Assembly: GCF_047948215.1 (NCBI RefSeq)
Contig: NC_134467.1
Coordinates: forward strand, 40,215,020-40,279,019
Source: Lycorma delicatula
Lineage: Eukaryota; Arthropoda; Insecta; Hemiptera; Fulgoridae
Length of the DNA: 64,000 nt
Direction of reading: 5' to 3'
Shown: positions 55,573-64,000 of the stretch, piece after piece
Position numbering within the stretch: the first letter of the stretch is position 1
Layout: each line of letters opens with the position of its first letter
The notes under the pieces: model-generated
The model's database searches: none
The model's input: only the letters and a program-made list of their open reading frames with translations
What the model was told of the DNA's origin: nothing
Position numbers and translations under genes: made by a program

Positions 55573-56077
55573 ATTTATATAAATAAAAATGTAAATTTTC
55601 GTTTGTTCAAAATCTTAAATCTCCGAAATTTTTTCACCGATTGCTTTGAAATTTTGAAACAACTTTGCATTCGAATACGCGCTCGTTTTTATATACCTAC
55701 TATTTATATACCTAAGATGTCACACCTGTGACAGTTAAAAACAGCGCTATCTGTTGGACGTAAAGGCAAAACACGCTATACTAAATATTTCATGATTCAA
55801 TGTTTCCGATATGTGTCCACTATAAACTAAAAAATTACTGGACCGATTTACGCGTGGGAAAATGGGAGAAAGGGAAAGAGTAAAAAATCGGAAAAGGGAA
55901 AATCGAAAAAGGTAAAAGGGAAGAACGGGAAAATGGAAAAAAATAAAAAAGGAGAAAACGAAATGGAGAAAGGGGTTGAAAAGGGTAAAAATGAAAAAGG
56001 GAAAGGTTAAATTTTGTGAAGTTCCGTAATTTTTATTTTGTTAATGTTTTATCAAAATTTCAATTGTGTTCATTTAA

Positions 56078-56122
<45 letters not shown>

Positions 56123-56153
56123 AGCAGTAACGAAGCATTACCAGGTCTGCTTG
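55573..56153 (+). mobile_element. Helitron-like element
   Basis: TATTTATATAAATAAAAATG (5' end, TC not preserved), CACCGATTGCTTTGAAATTT, AGATGTCACACCTGTGACAG, CTATCTGTTGGACGTAAAGG, GACCGATTTACGCGTGG. Purine-rich tract at 55860-56000, TA run at 56080-56120, 3' end GCATTACCAGGTCTGCTTG (56153). Confidence 0.65.
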
Positions 56154-56900
56154 ATAATAATAAAAAAAAGTTAGCAGTTCCTTTTTTTTAAATTAAAATG
56201 AATGTTCGATAAATAATAATTATGAAAAATAAATTAAATGGAAAAGGATGGTCAGAAAAAACAGTTTTCCAGTCGTATCATGGTTAATTTGAATAATTAC
56301 TTTTTGGTTATACTTGATTATTTTATGAAGAAAAACAATCCTATAAATAAATAATAAAAAAAAATATTTTTTATTATTTATTTTGCATATGTATCGATAT
56401 ACATGCGATATATCGATATATAATAATATAACAAATATACAACTGACCACCACCAGACATGTAATAACGAATTTGGGATTTGCCGCTAATGAACGGTGCA
56501 ATCTGGTGCCTAAGCTAAGGGGGATGACACACACACACACACACGCACACAGAGAGAGAGTGAGAGAGAGATACACATACAAATGCTCTTTAGTAGGGTA
56601 GGCTAAAACAATGCTATTGACGTTCAGCTGTTTCATTGTTAACATGTTAAATTCCCAGAATATATCAGTTGGAGGGTAAAGTTTAAACCTATTTAAGCTT
56701 GCTTTTATTTTGTGTTTTTGAAGCAACACACACACATATATAGGGTAATTCAGGAATTTATGGCAATACTTTGACAACTGATTCTAGAGGCTAAAAATAA
56801 GAATAAAATTAATATAAACATAGGTCCGAAAACACTTCGTTACCGAGTTATACAGAGTGAAAGTTTTCGCCCGAGTTTCAGTTCCTCCGGGTAAATTAAG
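56154..56900. other. AT-rich stretch with (CA)n and (GA)n
   Basis: A CA run followed by a GAGAGAG run at about 56527-56572, and a CACACACACATATATA run at about 56727-56742. A 185-codon minus-strand frame at 56220-56777 is low in complexity and not supported. Confidence 0.4.
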
Positions 56901-58015
56901 GCTTTATGAAATTCTGGGAAGGTCAGTTAAGGGGCAAATTCAGTTGTTTATGGTTTTTTGCTGGGAATTCGAAGAAAATATATCCCAGAACTGTATCTCT
57001 CTTAATTTCTAAGATATCCCATGTAAAACGCCAAAACTAGAGTCAAAAAACACATTTTTTTACGTTTGACGTACAATAACGTTGTTAAATTGGCAATAAA
57101 TCAAACATTTTTTAAACATAAATTGTGAAGAATTTAATTATAAGAAGATAATAAAATTTTAAATATGTCGAATGTTATTAACAACAAAACAGATTAATTT
57201 TTAACAGATGGAAAAAACGTTTTCGTTATGTACAGTGGAAAATAACTGGAGGAAGAAAGAATACTTACTGTTTTTTATTATAATGATAAAATGCTAATTT
57301 TATCATTATAATAAAAATTATAATGATAAAAATTTTTTGAAAGTATATGTTTGGAGTGTTGCTTTATATGGAAGTGAAACTTGGACGATCGGAGTATCTG
57401 AGAAGAAAAGATTAGAAGCTTTTGAAATGCGGTGCTATAGGAGAATGTTAAAAATCAGATGGGTGGATAAAGTGACAAATGAAGAGGTATTGCGGCAAAT
57501 AGATGAAGAAAGAAGCGTTTGGAAAAATATAGTTAAAAGAAGAGACAGACTTATAGGCCACATACTAAGGCATCCTGGAATAGTCGCTTTAATATTGGAA
57601 GGACAGGTAGAAGGGTAAAATTGCGTAGGCAGGCCACGTTTAGAATATGTAAAACAAATTGTTAGGGATGTAGGATGTAGAGGGTATACTGAAATGAAAC
57701 GACTAGCACTAGATAGGGAATCTTGGAGAGCTGAATCAAACCTGTCAAATGAATGAAGACAAAAAAAAAACAATTTATGTTTAAAAAATGTGTGATTTAT
57801 TGCCAATTTAACAACGTTATTATACGTAAAACGTAAAAAAATGTCCCTATGAATTTTTGTCCCTATATTTGGCGTTTTACATGGGATATCTTAGAAACTA
57901 AGAGAGATACAGTTCTGGGACCTATTTTTTTTTCGATTTCCCAGCTTAAAACCGATATAAAACAGTTGAATTTGCCCCTTAATTGTCCTTCCCAGAATTT
58001 CAGAATGCGTTAATT
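56901..58015. mobile_element. Foldback element 2 with RTE-a in its loop
   Basis: The left arm (56901-57140) and right arm (57768-58015) are inverted copies. Both contain GAAATTCTGGGAAGG, TTAAGGGGCAAATTCA, CCCAGAACTGTATCTCTCTT, AAGATATCCCATGTAAAACG and ACGTTGTTAAATTGGCAATA. The loop holds 190 bp of unique sequence and an RTE-a fragment. Confidence 0.8.
57333..57765 (+). pseudogene. RTE-a LINE 3' fragment
   Basis: FLKVYVWSVALYGSETWTIG, SEKKRLEAFEMRCYRRMLKI, KVTNEEVLRQIDEERSVWKN, RLIGHILRHPGIVALILEGQ, VEG then TAA (57616-57618, replacing Lys). It continues NCVGRPRLEYVKQIV, KRLALDRESW and ends AAACCTGTCAAATGAATGAA plus A-run. Apart from the one stop it is open throughout. Confidence 0.85.
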
Positions 58016-58269
58016 TGAAATGAATTGATAATTGGAAGAACAGTAATAATAATAAGACTGTTCGTTCGGGAAAGTTTTATAAAATTTTCATTTGATACCT
58101 GTTTTAAGTAATTATTTTGTATTTTGTGTAGTTTAAACGAAGCGGATGAAATTTGCTTTTAAGCATTTATTTAGCATTAATTTTTTTATTGAAAAATGTG
58201 TATTAAATTTGTTTAGGTAAATGTAAAATTTTATAACTTTATGCTGTAGTCAATTAGATTATAGATTGA
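58016..58269. other. AT-rich spacer
   Basis: Nothing recognised. Confidence 0.4.
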
Positions 58270-58570
58270 AAACTACTGGATTGGTACAGTGGTGCGTGCA
58301 TCTTCCCAAATCAGCTGATTTGGAAGTCGAGAGTTCCAGCATTCAAGTCCTAGTAAAGCCGGTTATTTTTAAACGGATTTGAATACTAGATCGTGGATAC
58401 CGGTGTTCTTTGGTGGTTGGGTTTCAATTAACCACTTATCTCAGGAATGGTCGTACTGAGACTGTACAAGACTATACTTCATTTACACTCATATATATCA
58501 TCCTGTGAAATAATACCTTTCTTTTTCCTGTTTAGCCTCCGGTAATTACCGTTCAGATAGTAGTACTTCC
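58270..58570 (+). mobile_element. SINE-A copy with inverted tail piece
   Basis: Plus-strand SINE-A from GGATTGGTACAGTGGTGCG to TATCATCCTGTGAAATAATA (58519). The next 50 bp (TTTTTCCTGTTTAGCCTCCG, GTAATTACCGTTC) is the family tail in the opposite orientation. Confidence 0.8.
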
Positions 58571-58596
58571 CGTAATCTACCCTTTCTAACCATATG

Positions 58597-58652
58597 CGTA
58601 ATTTATATTTCCGGTTGGCTTTTGTGCGAGCTGAGGCTGACAAATTGAATTT
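58597..58652 (-). repeat. X repeat fragment
   Basis: Complement reads AATTCAATTTGTCAGCCTCA, GCTCGCACAAAAGCCAACCG, the start of the 87-codon frame, with ATG changed to TTG. Confidence 0.7.
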
Positions 58653-58654
58653 TT

Positions 58655-59070
58655 CTTACAATCCAAATTATTCATTAACTAAAATTTTATTTGGCTATAA
58701 CTCTGAAACCAATGAAAATACCTAAGTACCACTTATGATATATCGTTGAAAAGCTCTCAATGAGAACTTCTTACTGCAGTTATGAAAAAGTCCAAAATCC
58801 AAATTGTTTGGACTTTTTTTGGACACCTTTTGTTCAGTCGATTACAATCAAAAGGGGTGGTGCGCAACTAGATTTTATAACAGTCCTAAATCCAAAATTT
58901 CAACATCCTACGGCTAATGGTTTTTTGAGATATGTGAGATATATGTGTATAGACATCACGCCGAAACTAGACAAAATGGATTTAGGGATTGTCAAAATGA
59001 ACATTTCCGTTAAAACATGAAAAGCGGAAATTATTGCGATCACAGTACTTCCTTTATTTCGAACAAAAAA
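58655..59070 (-). repeat. P repeat, left two-thirds
   Basis: CTATAACTCTGAAACCAATG, CTGCAGTTATGAAAAAGTCC, AATCAAAAGGGGTGGTGCGC, CGCCGAAACTAG, ending AGTACTTCCTTTATTTCGAA. The inner part is open on the plus strand for 86 codons (58760-59020), in the same frame as at 40502-40693 minus. Confidence 0.75.
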
Positions 59071-59094
59071 GTGAAAACGTAATGTTTTCCGTTG

Positions 59095-59620
59095 ATGTTA
59101 ACTCGTCCCAAATTCTCGGCCGAGTTTGTTAACGGCCAAAATCAAACCATGGGGGTGGAAATGTTTTTTTTTTTTTAAAAAAACAAAATATCGCTATAAC
59201 TTTATAATTAAATAAAATATCGAATTCGTTTAAAGTTCCTATTATTTTTTTTTTTGGGTAGTAAATCACCAACCACTGGCCTAGGAGGTGGAAGAAACGG
59301 GATTTCGAAGACAAAAATATCATACCTCCGTTAATAGGCACAGTGGTAATTAGTCCTCTAAACATTACCTAGAAATATGTCTGAAACAATTTTTGATATG
59401 ACCAACCCTTACGGAAGGGATGACCAAAGTATTGCTGGAATTGTAAAATGGGGCTTGTCGTATGCTAAACATGTAAAAATTTTTACTCATGAATCACTAC
59501 AGTAATAAGTAAATTTGAAGTTTTTCTTAACTTTAAGGTGGTAATCTCTTTTATCCCCTAATTAGCACTGGTAAAATCGTATCTCTTCGTTCAGGCGTGT
59601 CGAAAGGGACTTTATATTTA
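59095..59620 (+). repeat. Y repeat, copy 2
   Basis: CTCGGCCGAGTTTGTTAACG, AAACAAAATATCGCTATAAC, AAATATCGAATTCGTTTAAA, GTTCCTATTATT as in copy 1. The sequence to 59620 may belong to the same repeat but has no second copy here. Confidence 0.5.
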
Positions 59621-59779
59621 TTTTTAGAAATTAATAAATAAAATACATATAATTTTATAAATGTTATAAATTGACATATTTAAAATTTTAATTAATTAAT
59701 ATTCTATAATATAAAAAAAAACCTTAACAAAAATTATACACTATAAATTAAATGTAAATGGACAATTTTAAAGTAAATA

Positions 59780-61113
59780 CAGGGTTATCATAAAAAAATG
59801 GTGCGGTTTCAGAAATTCATAGGAAGATTGTAAGGAAATTTCTAGATGTTATATCAGTATCCCTGAAAGCCTCCAACCCAAAAGTTTATATATCAGCAGT
59901 TGTAACCACGACATCAGTTTTTGAATTGTTGTTGCGGTGAGTTTAGTGAGTTACTATGTTCTCAGATAAAGACAAACCAAAGTGTGTTTTATTGATGGCC
60001 GAATTAAAATCCGTAATTTTAGTTCAACGTGCGTTTCGACGTGAATTCGGAAGAGATCGACCGCACAAAAATAACATAACACGTTGGTTCAAACGATTCG
60101 AAGAAACCGGATCGGTTAAGAAACAGAAATCAACCGGCAGACCAAGTGTACCGGACGAAACGGTTGAACTAATTAGACGATCGGCAATTAGAAGTCCTGG
60201 GAAGTCCATCCACCGTCGAAGCGTCGAATTAGGTATTCCAAAATCAACAGTTCACAAAGTTTGACGTAGAAAATTGAAATTACACGCTAATAAAATCCAG
60301 ATACTGCAGGAATTGAAACTCGATGATGGTGTAAAACGTTACAATTTCGCTGTTGAAATGTCGGACAGAATAAGTGAAAACGAATCGTTTTTAGACGATA
60401 TAATTTTTACAGACGAAGCTACATTCCATGTGAACGGATGCGTTAATAGACACAATTCACAAATATAGGGCTCTGAAAACCCACACGCAATTATTGAGAA
60501 ACAATGCGATTCGCCTAAAGTTAATGTTTGGTGTGCTGTGATGAAAAATCGTGTAATAGGGCCTTTTTTCTGTTGGTGAAAAAACAATTAATGGAGTCGT
60601 GTATCTTGACATGTTAACCGATTATTGCTTTCCTCAGCCGGATGAACTCGAAAACATTCATCGACTTCATTTCCAACAAGATGGTGCTCGACCCCACTTC
60701 AATGCATCGGTCACGGACGCTTTGAACGAAAAATTTGGAGATCGATGGATAAGCCGCCAAGGACCCATACTTTGGTCTCCAAGGAGCCCAGACCTGACAC
60801 CTTGCGATTTTTTTTTTTTTTTGGGGTACATCAAAAGCGTTTATACACAAAAAATTTGCGACCTAAACGCTTAAAAAACAGGATTAATGAAGTCTGTTTA
60901 ATGAAGCCTGCTTCAATCCTTCTCAAGAATTGAGAAGTTGAGAATCGTTTGGACATTTGTAGAGCGACTAAGGGCGTACATAATGAAATTTATTAATTAT
61001 TTAAAAAAACTTTTGAGACGACAAATTTTAAAAATAAAAAACATAAACTGTAAGTAATTCTGTTTTAATTTAAACCATTTTCAAAACTGCACCATTCTTT
61101 TATGATAATCCTG
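59780..61113 (+). mobile_element. MAR-5 mariner/Tc1 element, copy 2
   Basis: Ends as in copy 1 (CAGGGTTATCATAAAAAAAT; TCTTTTATGATAATCCTG), TA at 59778-59779 and 61114-61115. Length 1334 bp. Confidence 0.9.
59956..60990 (+). pseudogene. MAR-5 transposase, copy 2, multiply broken
   Basis: ATG 59956: MFSDKDKPKCVLLMAELKSV, TRWFKRFEETGSVKKQKSTG, SIHRRSVELGIPKSTVHKV, then TGA at 60262-60264. LHANKIQILQELKLDDGVKR, IIFTDEATFHVNGCVNRHNS (Asp 1) and a TAG for Trp at about 60466 follow. After a frame change near 60570, YLDMLTDYCFPQPDELENIH, FQQDGARPHFNASVTDALNE (Asp 2), RSPDLTPCDFFFFLGYIKSV (Asp 3). Further indels come after 60850. Copy 1 has TRRFKRF where this one has TRWFKRF, so neither copy is derived from the other without extra changes. 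Confidence 0.9.
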
Positions 61114-61115
61114 TA

Positions 61116-61749
61116 TATAAATATATATATTTAAATGTAATTATATATTAAATTAAAATATTTTGTTTTACCTTATTTTACTAAATTCATCACAAGGAAA
61201 TTAATATTCTGTCACGGTCAAAAATCGTATCCATAAATATTAATTTAATAATTAATTGGAAACCATCCTTAAATGATTGTAAAATAACCAATTACATTAA
61301 AAAAGAAAAAAAAATGATAATTAAAATTCAGCATTCCTATCATATTAATTATATACATGAATATAATTAAATTATGTTCTGTTTTTTCATATAAAGTTAA
61401 AAATAATAATTGTTGTGGTGTAGCAGGTGGCTGAATAAATCCCCTGCCTGACGTAAGAAGCGAACGAAAAGCTTTTATACTCATTTAACACGGGTTTTAG
61501 AATTCAGGTTTTTAATATATTGAGCAATCATATATTATAAAATAATTTATACCAAACGTTTAATCGATATTTCGCTATATTTTAAATGGAATAAAATCAT
61601 ACAAGCTATATTACTACCCGCCCTTCTAATAAAGCTTTTATTTACATTTGATCAAAAATTTCTAATTTTGTAATTAATTGGAATTTATATGAGAATTTAT
61701 TAAACTCCATCATACCTCCAGGCTCTCCTAATCGATTTAGTGGTGAAAG
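61116..61749. other. AT-rich stretch
   Basis: No gene. Confidence 0.4.
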
Positions 61750-62735
61750 TTCGGGCTGCCGTGTGGAAGTTGTGAAGAGGGTGGGAGGGCGAGGTATTTG
61801 GGATGCGGTTTCGAGCCGGGCCTGTACGGGAGCGGAACGTTAATAACAATGCATGCGTTATAAATTTCATTCAGTTGCCCATCTCTCGCCTAAGGAGGAA
61901 GCTTTACAGCTTCGCGATGGATGCATGGCAACAAGAATGGTACACCACAACTAAGGGAACGTTCTTGTATAGATTTATATAGGATTTGGGGGGATGGTAT
62001 GCCTCTTCTTCGATTTTAAGGGCAAAGGGTGCCCAGTTGCTCTCCATCCACGCGAAGTTGAACCAATATTTGTTTCGATTCTGCCTGGCAGCTGATAAGC
62101 TGTGCGTCTGCAAGGAGGACCAGTCGAACGAACATATGATGTTCGACTGCCCGGCACTTGGGGGGGCCAGAACTCAGGCCAACCTGGAACAAGAGATTAA
62201 GGGGAAAATTGGTCAGTCATAAGCGGCGAATCAATGTGGCGTGAGCCCCATTGTCGGACGTGTAGGTGTTCCTTGATGACGTTGCTTTGTTCTACCGGAA
62301 TCAGTAGTTTATTTAAGGGAAAGACTCCTACCACGCTGCTGTGGGAAGCTACCCGAGAATTATGGCTGGCCATCAGCCAATTAAAGTTCCAAGCGCTTTA
62401 ATATTGGTGGACAGATACTTGATGTCATTCAGCTATCTAGGCGAGGCAGCGAATTACTGTCTTGAAGTTATAAATTTAATTTATTGAATGTCATATATAT
62501 TTTAGTAGTTGACGGAGTGCGTCTACCCATTTTAGAATATATGATAAGTGAAAGTGAGCGGTGGGACACAAAGGAAGTGGTGTGTGGCACCATGCTTAGT
62601 TCGCTCACGCAAATAGATTAGCTCTAGGAGCTAGTTAGGATCGGTAAACTGATTCGAGGCTCAGTAGCCGTTTGTGGCACAAACATTCGGTCTTATGCTT
62701 TTGGGCGAACAAATGGGGTGGGAGAAATGCCATAT
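61750..62735 (+). pseudogene. R1-like LINE 3' end (R1-a, copy 3)
   Basis: Parallel to 3363-4418: GGCTGCCGTGTGGAAGTTGT at the start, RNase-H-side coding broken by frameshifts, then GGWYASSSILRAKGAQLLSI, FRFCLAADKLCVCKEDQSNE, HMMFDCPALGGARTQANLEQ (frame 61986-62222). The knuckle Cys and His are kept. The 3' untranslated region shares CCATCAGCCAATTAAAGTTC, TGTGTGGCACCATGCTTAGT and GAGGCTCAGTAGCCGTTTGT, ending near GGGAGAAATGCCAT (62734). No clear target duplication was seen. Confidence 0.8.
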
Positions 62736-62739
62736 AAAT

Positions 62740-63509
62740 CAATATCTCCAGAATCAAAACAGTATAGTAAGTTATTGTAGATATAAGGGCTGTTTGATTT
62801 TTATTTTGTACCTAGGATGTGTTATACTTAACTACAGGATCCGGTCAAGGAGAGAAGGTGAAAAAAATGAAGAAAAAGGGCCGTTTGAAAATTTCTCTGA
62901 CGACAAAAATAACAAGATTTTTTGAAGTTATACTTTTTTTGACGAATTAGGAGAAACTGTTCAGAGTATATTTTCAGCAAGTTACGGAAGTTGTGCGCGC
63001 CTATGTAACACACCATGAAGATTTGGGCAGGCCCAAGTGGATCAGTTTGCACGTACATGCGTCTACTGTCTTATTTAGTCAGTCCTTCGATGCGATTAAG
63101 TGTTTGGTACGTGTTATAAACGTAACAGATATTGAGTCGTAATAAATATATATTTTAAACTGTGAATATTTTTGTTTGTATACATAAAACTTTATTTATA
63201 TTGCAGAATATATTTTTGTGAAAATTTTGTATCAAAATTTGAGGTAATATTTATTTAAATATTATTTTTTATGAGTAAAATTATATTTTTTAATGACACA
63301 AATAGCACCCATCAGATAAATTCTTGATTTTGTATATATGTAATTTTAAATTTACCAAAAATATAATTTTTGATAAAATACACTGTTATAAAATAAAACT
63401 ACTTGTATCATATTTTTCATATGATACCCTCGTGCCTGTTTAATCGTCATCCGAAGAATTAATCGAACTAAACTAATCGAAATATATTCGATGAACTTAG
63501 TTTTTTTTT
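62740..63509. other. Unexplained stretch with a GC-richer patch
   Basis: 62780-63120 is less AT-rich. TTAACTACAG at 62829-62838 resembles an acceptor, followed by 38 open codons rich in Lys (SGQGEKVKKMKKKGRLKISL) with no donor. GTTGTGCGCGCCTATGTAAC and TTTGCACGTACATGCG look like non-coding sequence of a DNA transposon, but no transposase was found. The rest (63170-63500) is AT-rich. Confidence 0.3.
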
Positions 63510-64000
63510 TTTTTTACTTTTAAGACCATAATGGATCACTTTAGTTCATTTTTTTTTTTACAAGTACTTTCTTTTCTTGCTGATTTCTTGTTTTTCAGCT
63601 TTTCTTTTTTACCAGTAATTTCTAAGATCTTCTTGTTCAGAGTACACCCGGCTTGGGTTTTGATAGGAATCTTGTTTCTTTATTTTTTAATTTCTCATAG
63701 TTTCCGGTTTTTCGTTTTTAGGTTTTAACGGGTTATATCTAACTCCTCCATTTCTTTCTGTACTTCTTATAACCAGTTCGGTCTGTTTTTCTTGTTCCAG
63801 AAAAGTTCGATTATCCGTCTGATAAGTCTGGTCTCTTCCGTTCTGAAAATATGTCCTAGAAAGGAAATTCTCTTCTTTATAAATTTATTAGTTATCGTGA
63901 TATTGTAAATCTCTTCGTTTGGAATAATTCTCCAAATACCGTCTTTTTTAATGTTTTTCCCGATGTATCGTCGTAGAATCTGTCTTTCAATCTTTTCCAG
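63510..64000 (-). pseudogene. RTE-b LINE ORF2 C-terminal fragment (runs off window)
   Basis: Minus strand from 64000: LEKIERQILRRYIGKNIKKD, GIWRIIPNEEIYNITITNKF, IKKRISFLGHIFRTEETRLI, a stop after NRPNWL, then EVQKEMEELDIT. The basic tail follows after a frame change (RVYSEQ, AEKQEISKKRKYL) and an end matching that at 2500-2550 (TGATCCATTATGGTC). LEKIERxILRRxxG...GxWR...NEEIY...R..FLGHI.R is the usual thumb/C-terminal signature of these insect LINEs. It continues beyond the window. Confidence 0.7.

Noticed and set aside
56220..56777. 185-codon minus-strand frame with hydrophobic stretches
   Set aside because: Made of AT-rich and CA/GA repeat sequence; no start context, no homologous motif, no second copy.

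Overview
This is eukaryotic, very probably insect, nuclear DNA: AT-rich and intron-rich, and packed with decayed transposons. The mix of mariner/Tc1 elements, RTE- and R1-type LINEs, Helitron-like ends and tRNA-derived SINEs is typical of large insect genomes. A hemipteran is my best guess, but the window alone does not prove it. There are no rRNA genes, no functional tRNA genes, no operons and no CRISPR arrays. I did not find a new multi-gene system. The interest lies in one fragmentary host gene and in the layering of mobile elements.

Host gene: three exons on the + strand (17744-17869, 27051-27154, 44630-44786) have proper AG/GT borders and compatible phases. Together they encode about 128 residues ending in a fibronectin type III-like fold of an extracellular or receptor protein. 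Its first and last exons lie outside the window or were not recognised. Its introns, at least 9 kb and 17 kb, hold much of the transposon load.

Families, with labels used below. MAR-0 to MAR-5: six mariner/Tc1 transposase families (664-1680; 9108-10374 and 36857-37022; 15903-17235 and 38344-39679; 18738-20064; 23252-24563; 25073-26392 and 59780-61113). All coding copies are broken. RTE-a: an APE-endonuclease/RT LINE with at least ten fragments, the fullest at 42489-44054. RTE-b: a second LINE seen at 2500-2990 and 63510-64000. R1-a to R1-d: 3' ends of R1-like LINEs with C-terminal zinc knuckles (3363-4418, 51936-53898, 61750-62735; 52456-53530; 39895-40385; 47460-48016). SINE-A and SINE-B: tRNA-headed SINEs. 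P: an abundant repeat of about 670 bp with short inverted ends (full copy 40447-41112). X: a repeat of about 1 kb carrying a conserved 87-codon frame (11281-12960, 14797-15585, 31866-32850). Helitron-like elements with TC...CTAG ends and purine-rich bodies lie at 5340-7202, 22050-22578, 34554-35689 and 55573-56153. There are two foldback elements (13943-14703, 56901-58015) and one solo LTR (21461-22049).

Layout: 1-17.7 kb holds MAR-0, SINEs, P with an R1 inserted, a Helitron, MAR-1, X copies, a foldback and MAR-2. 17.7-27.2 kb holds exon A, MAR-3, the solo LTR, and P repeats carrying MAR-4 and MAR-5. 27.2-44.8 kb holds exon B, RTE copies, nested SINEs, X, a Helitron, MAR-2 copy 2, full-length P and exon C. 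44.8-64 kb holds R1-d, RTE pieces, a four-deep nest (51664-54010), a foldback, MAR-5 copy 2, R1-a and RTE-b. Several insertions keep readable target duplications or have empty-site relatives in the same window, so relative ages can be read.
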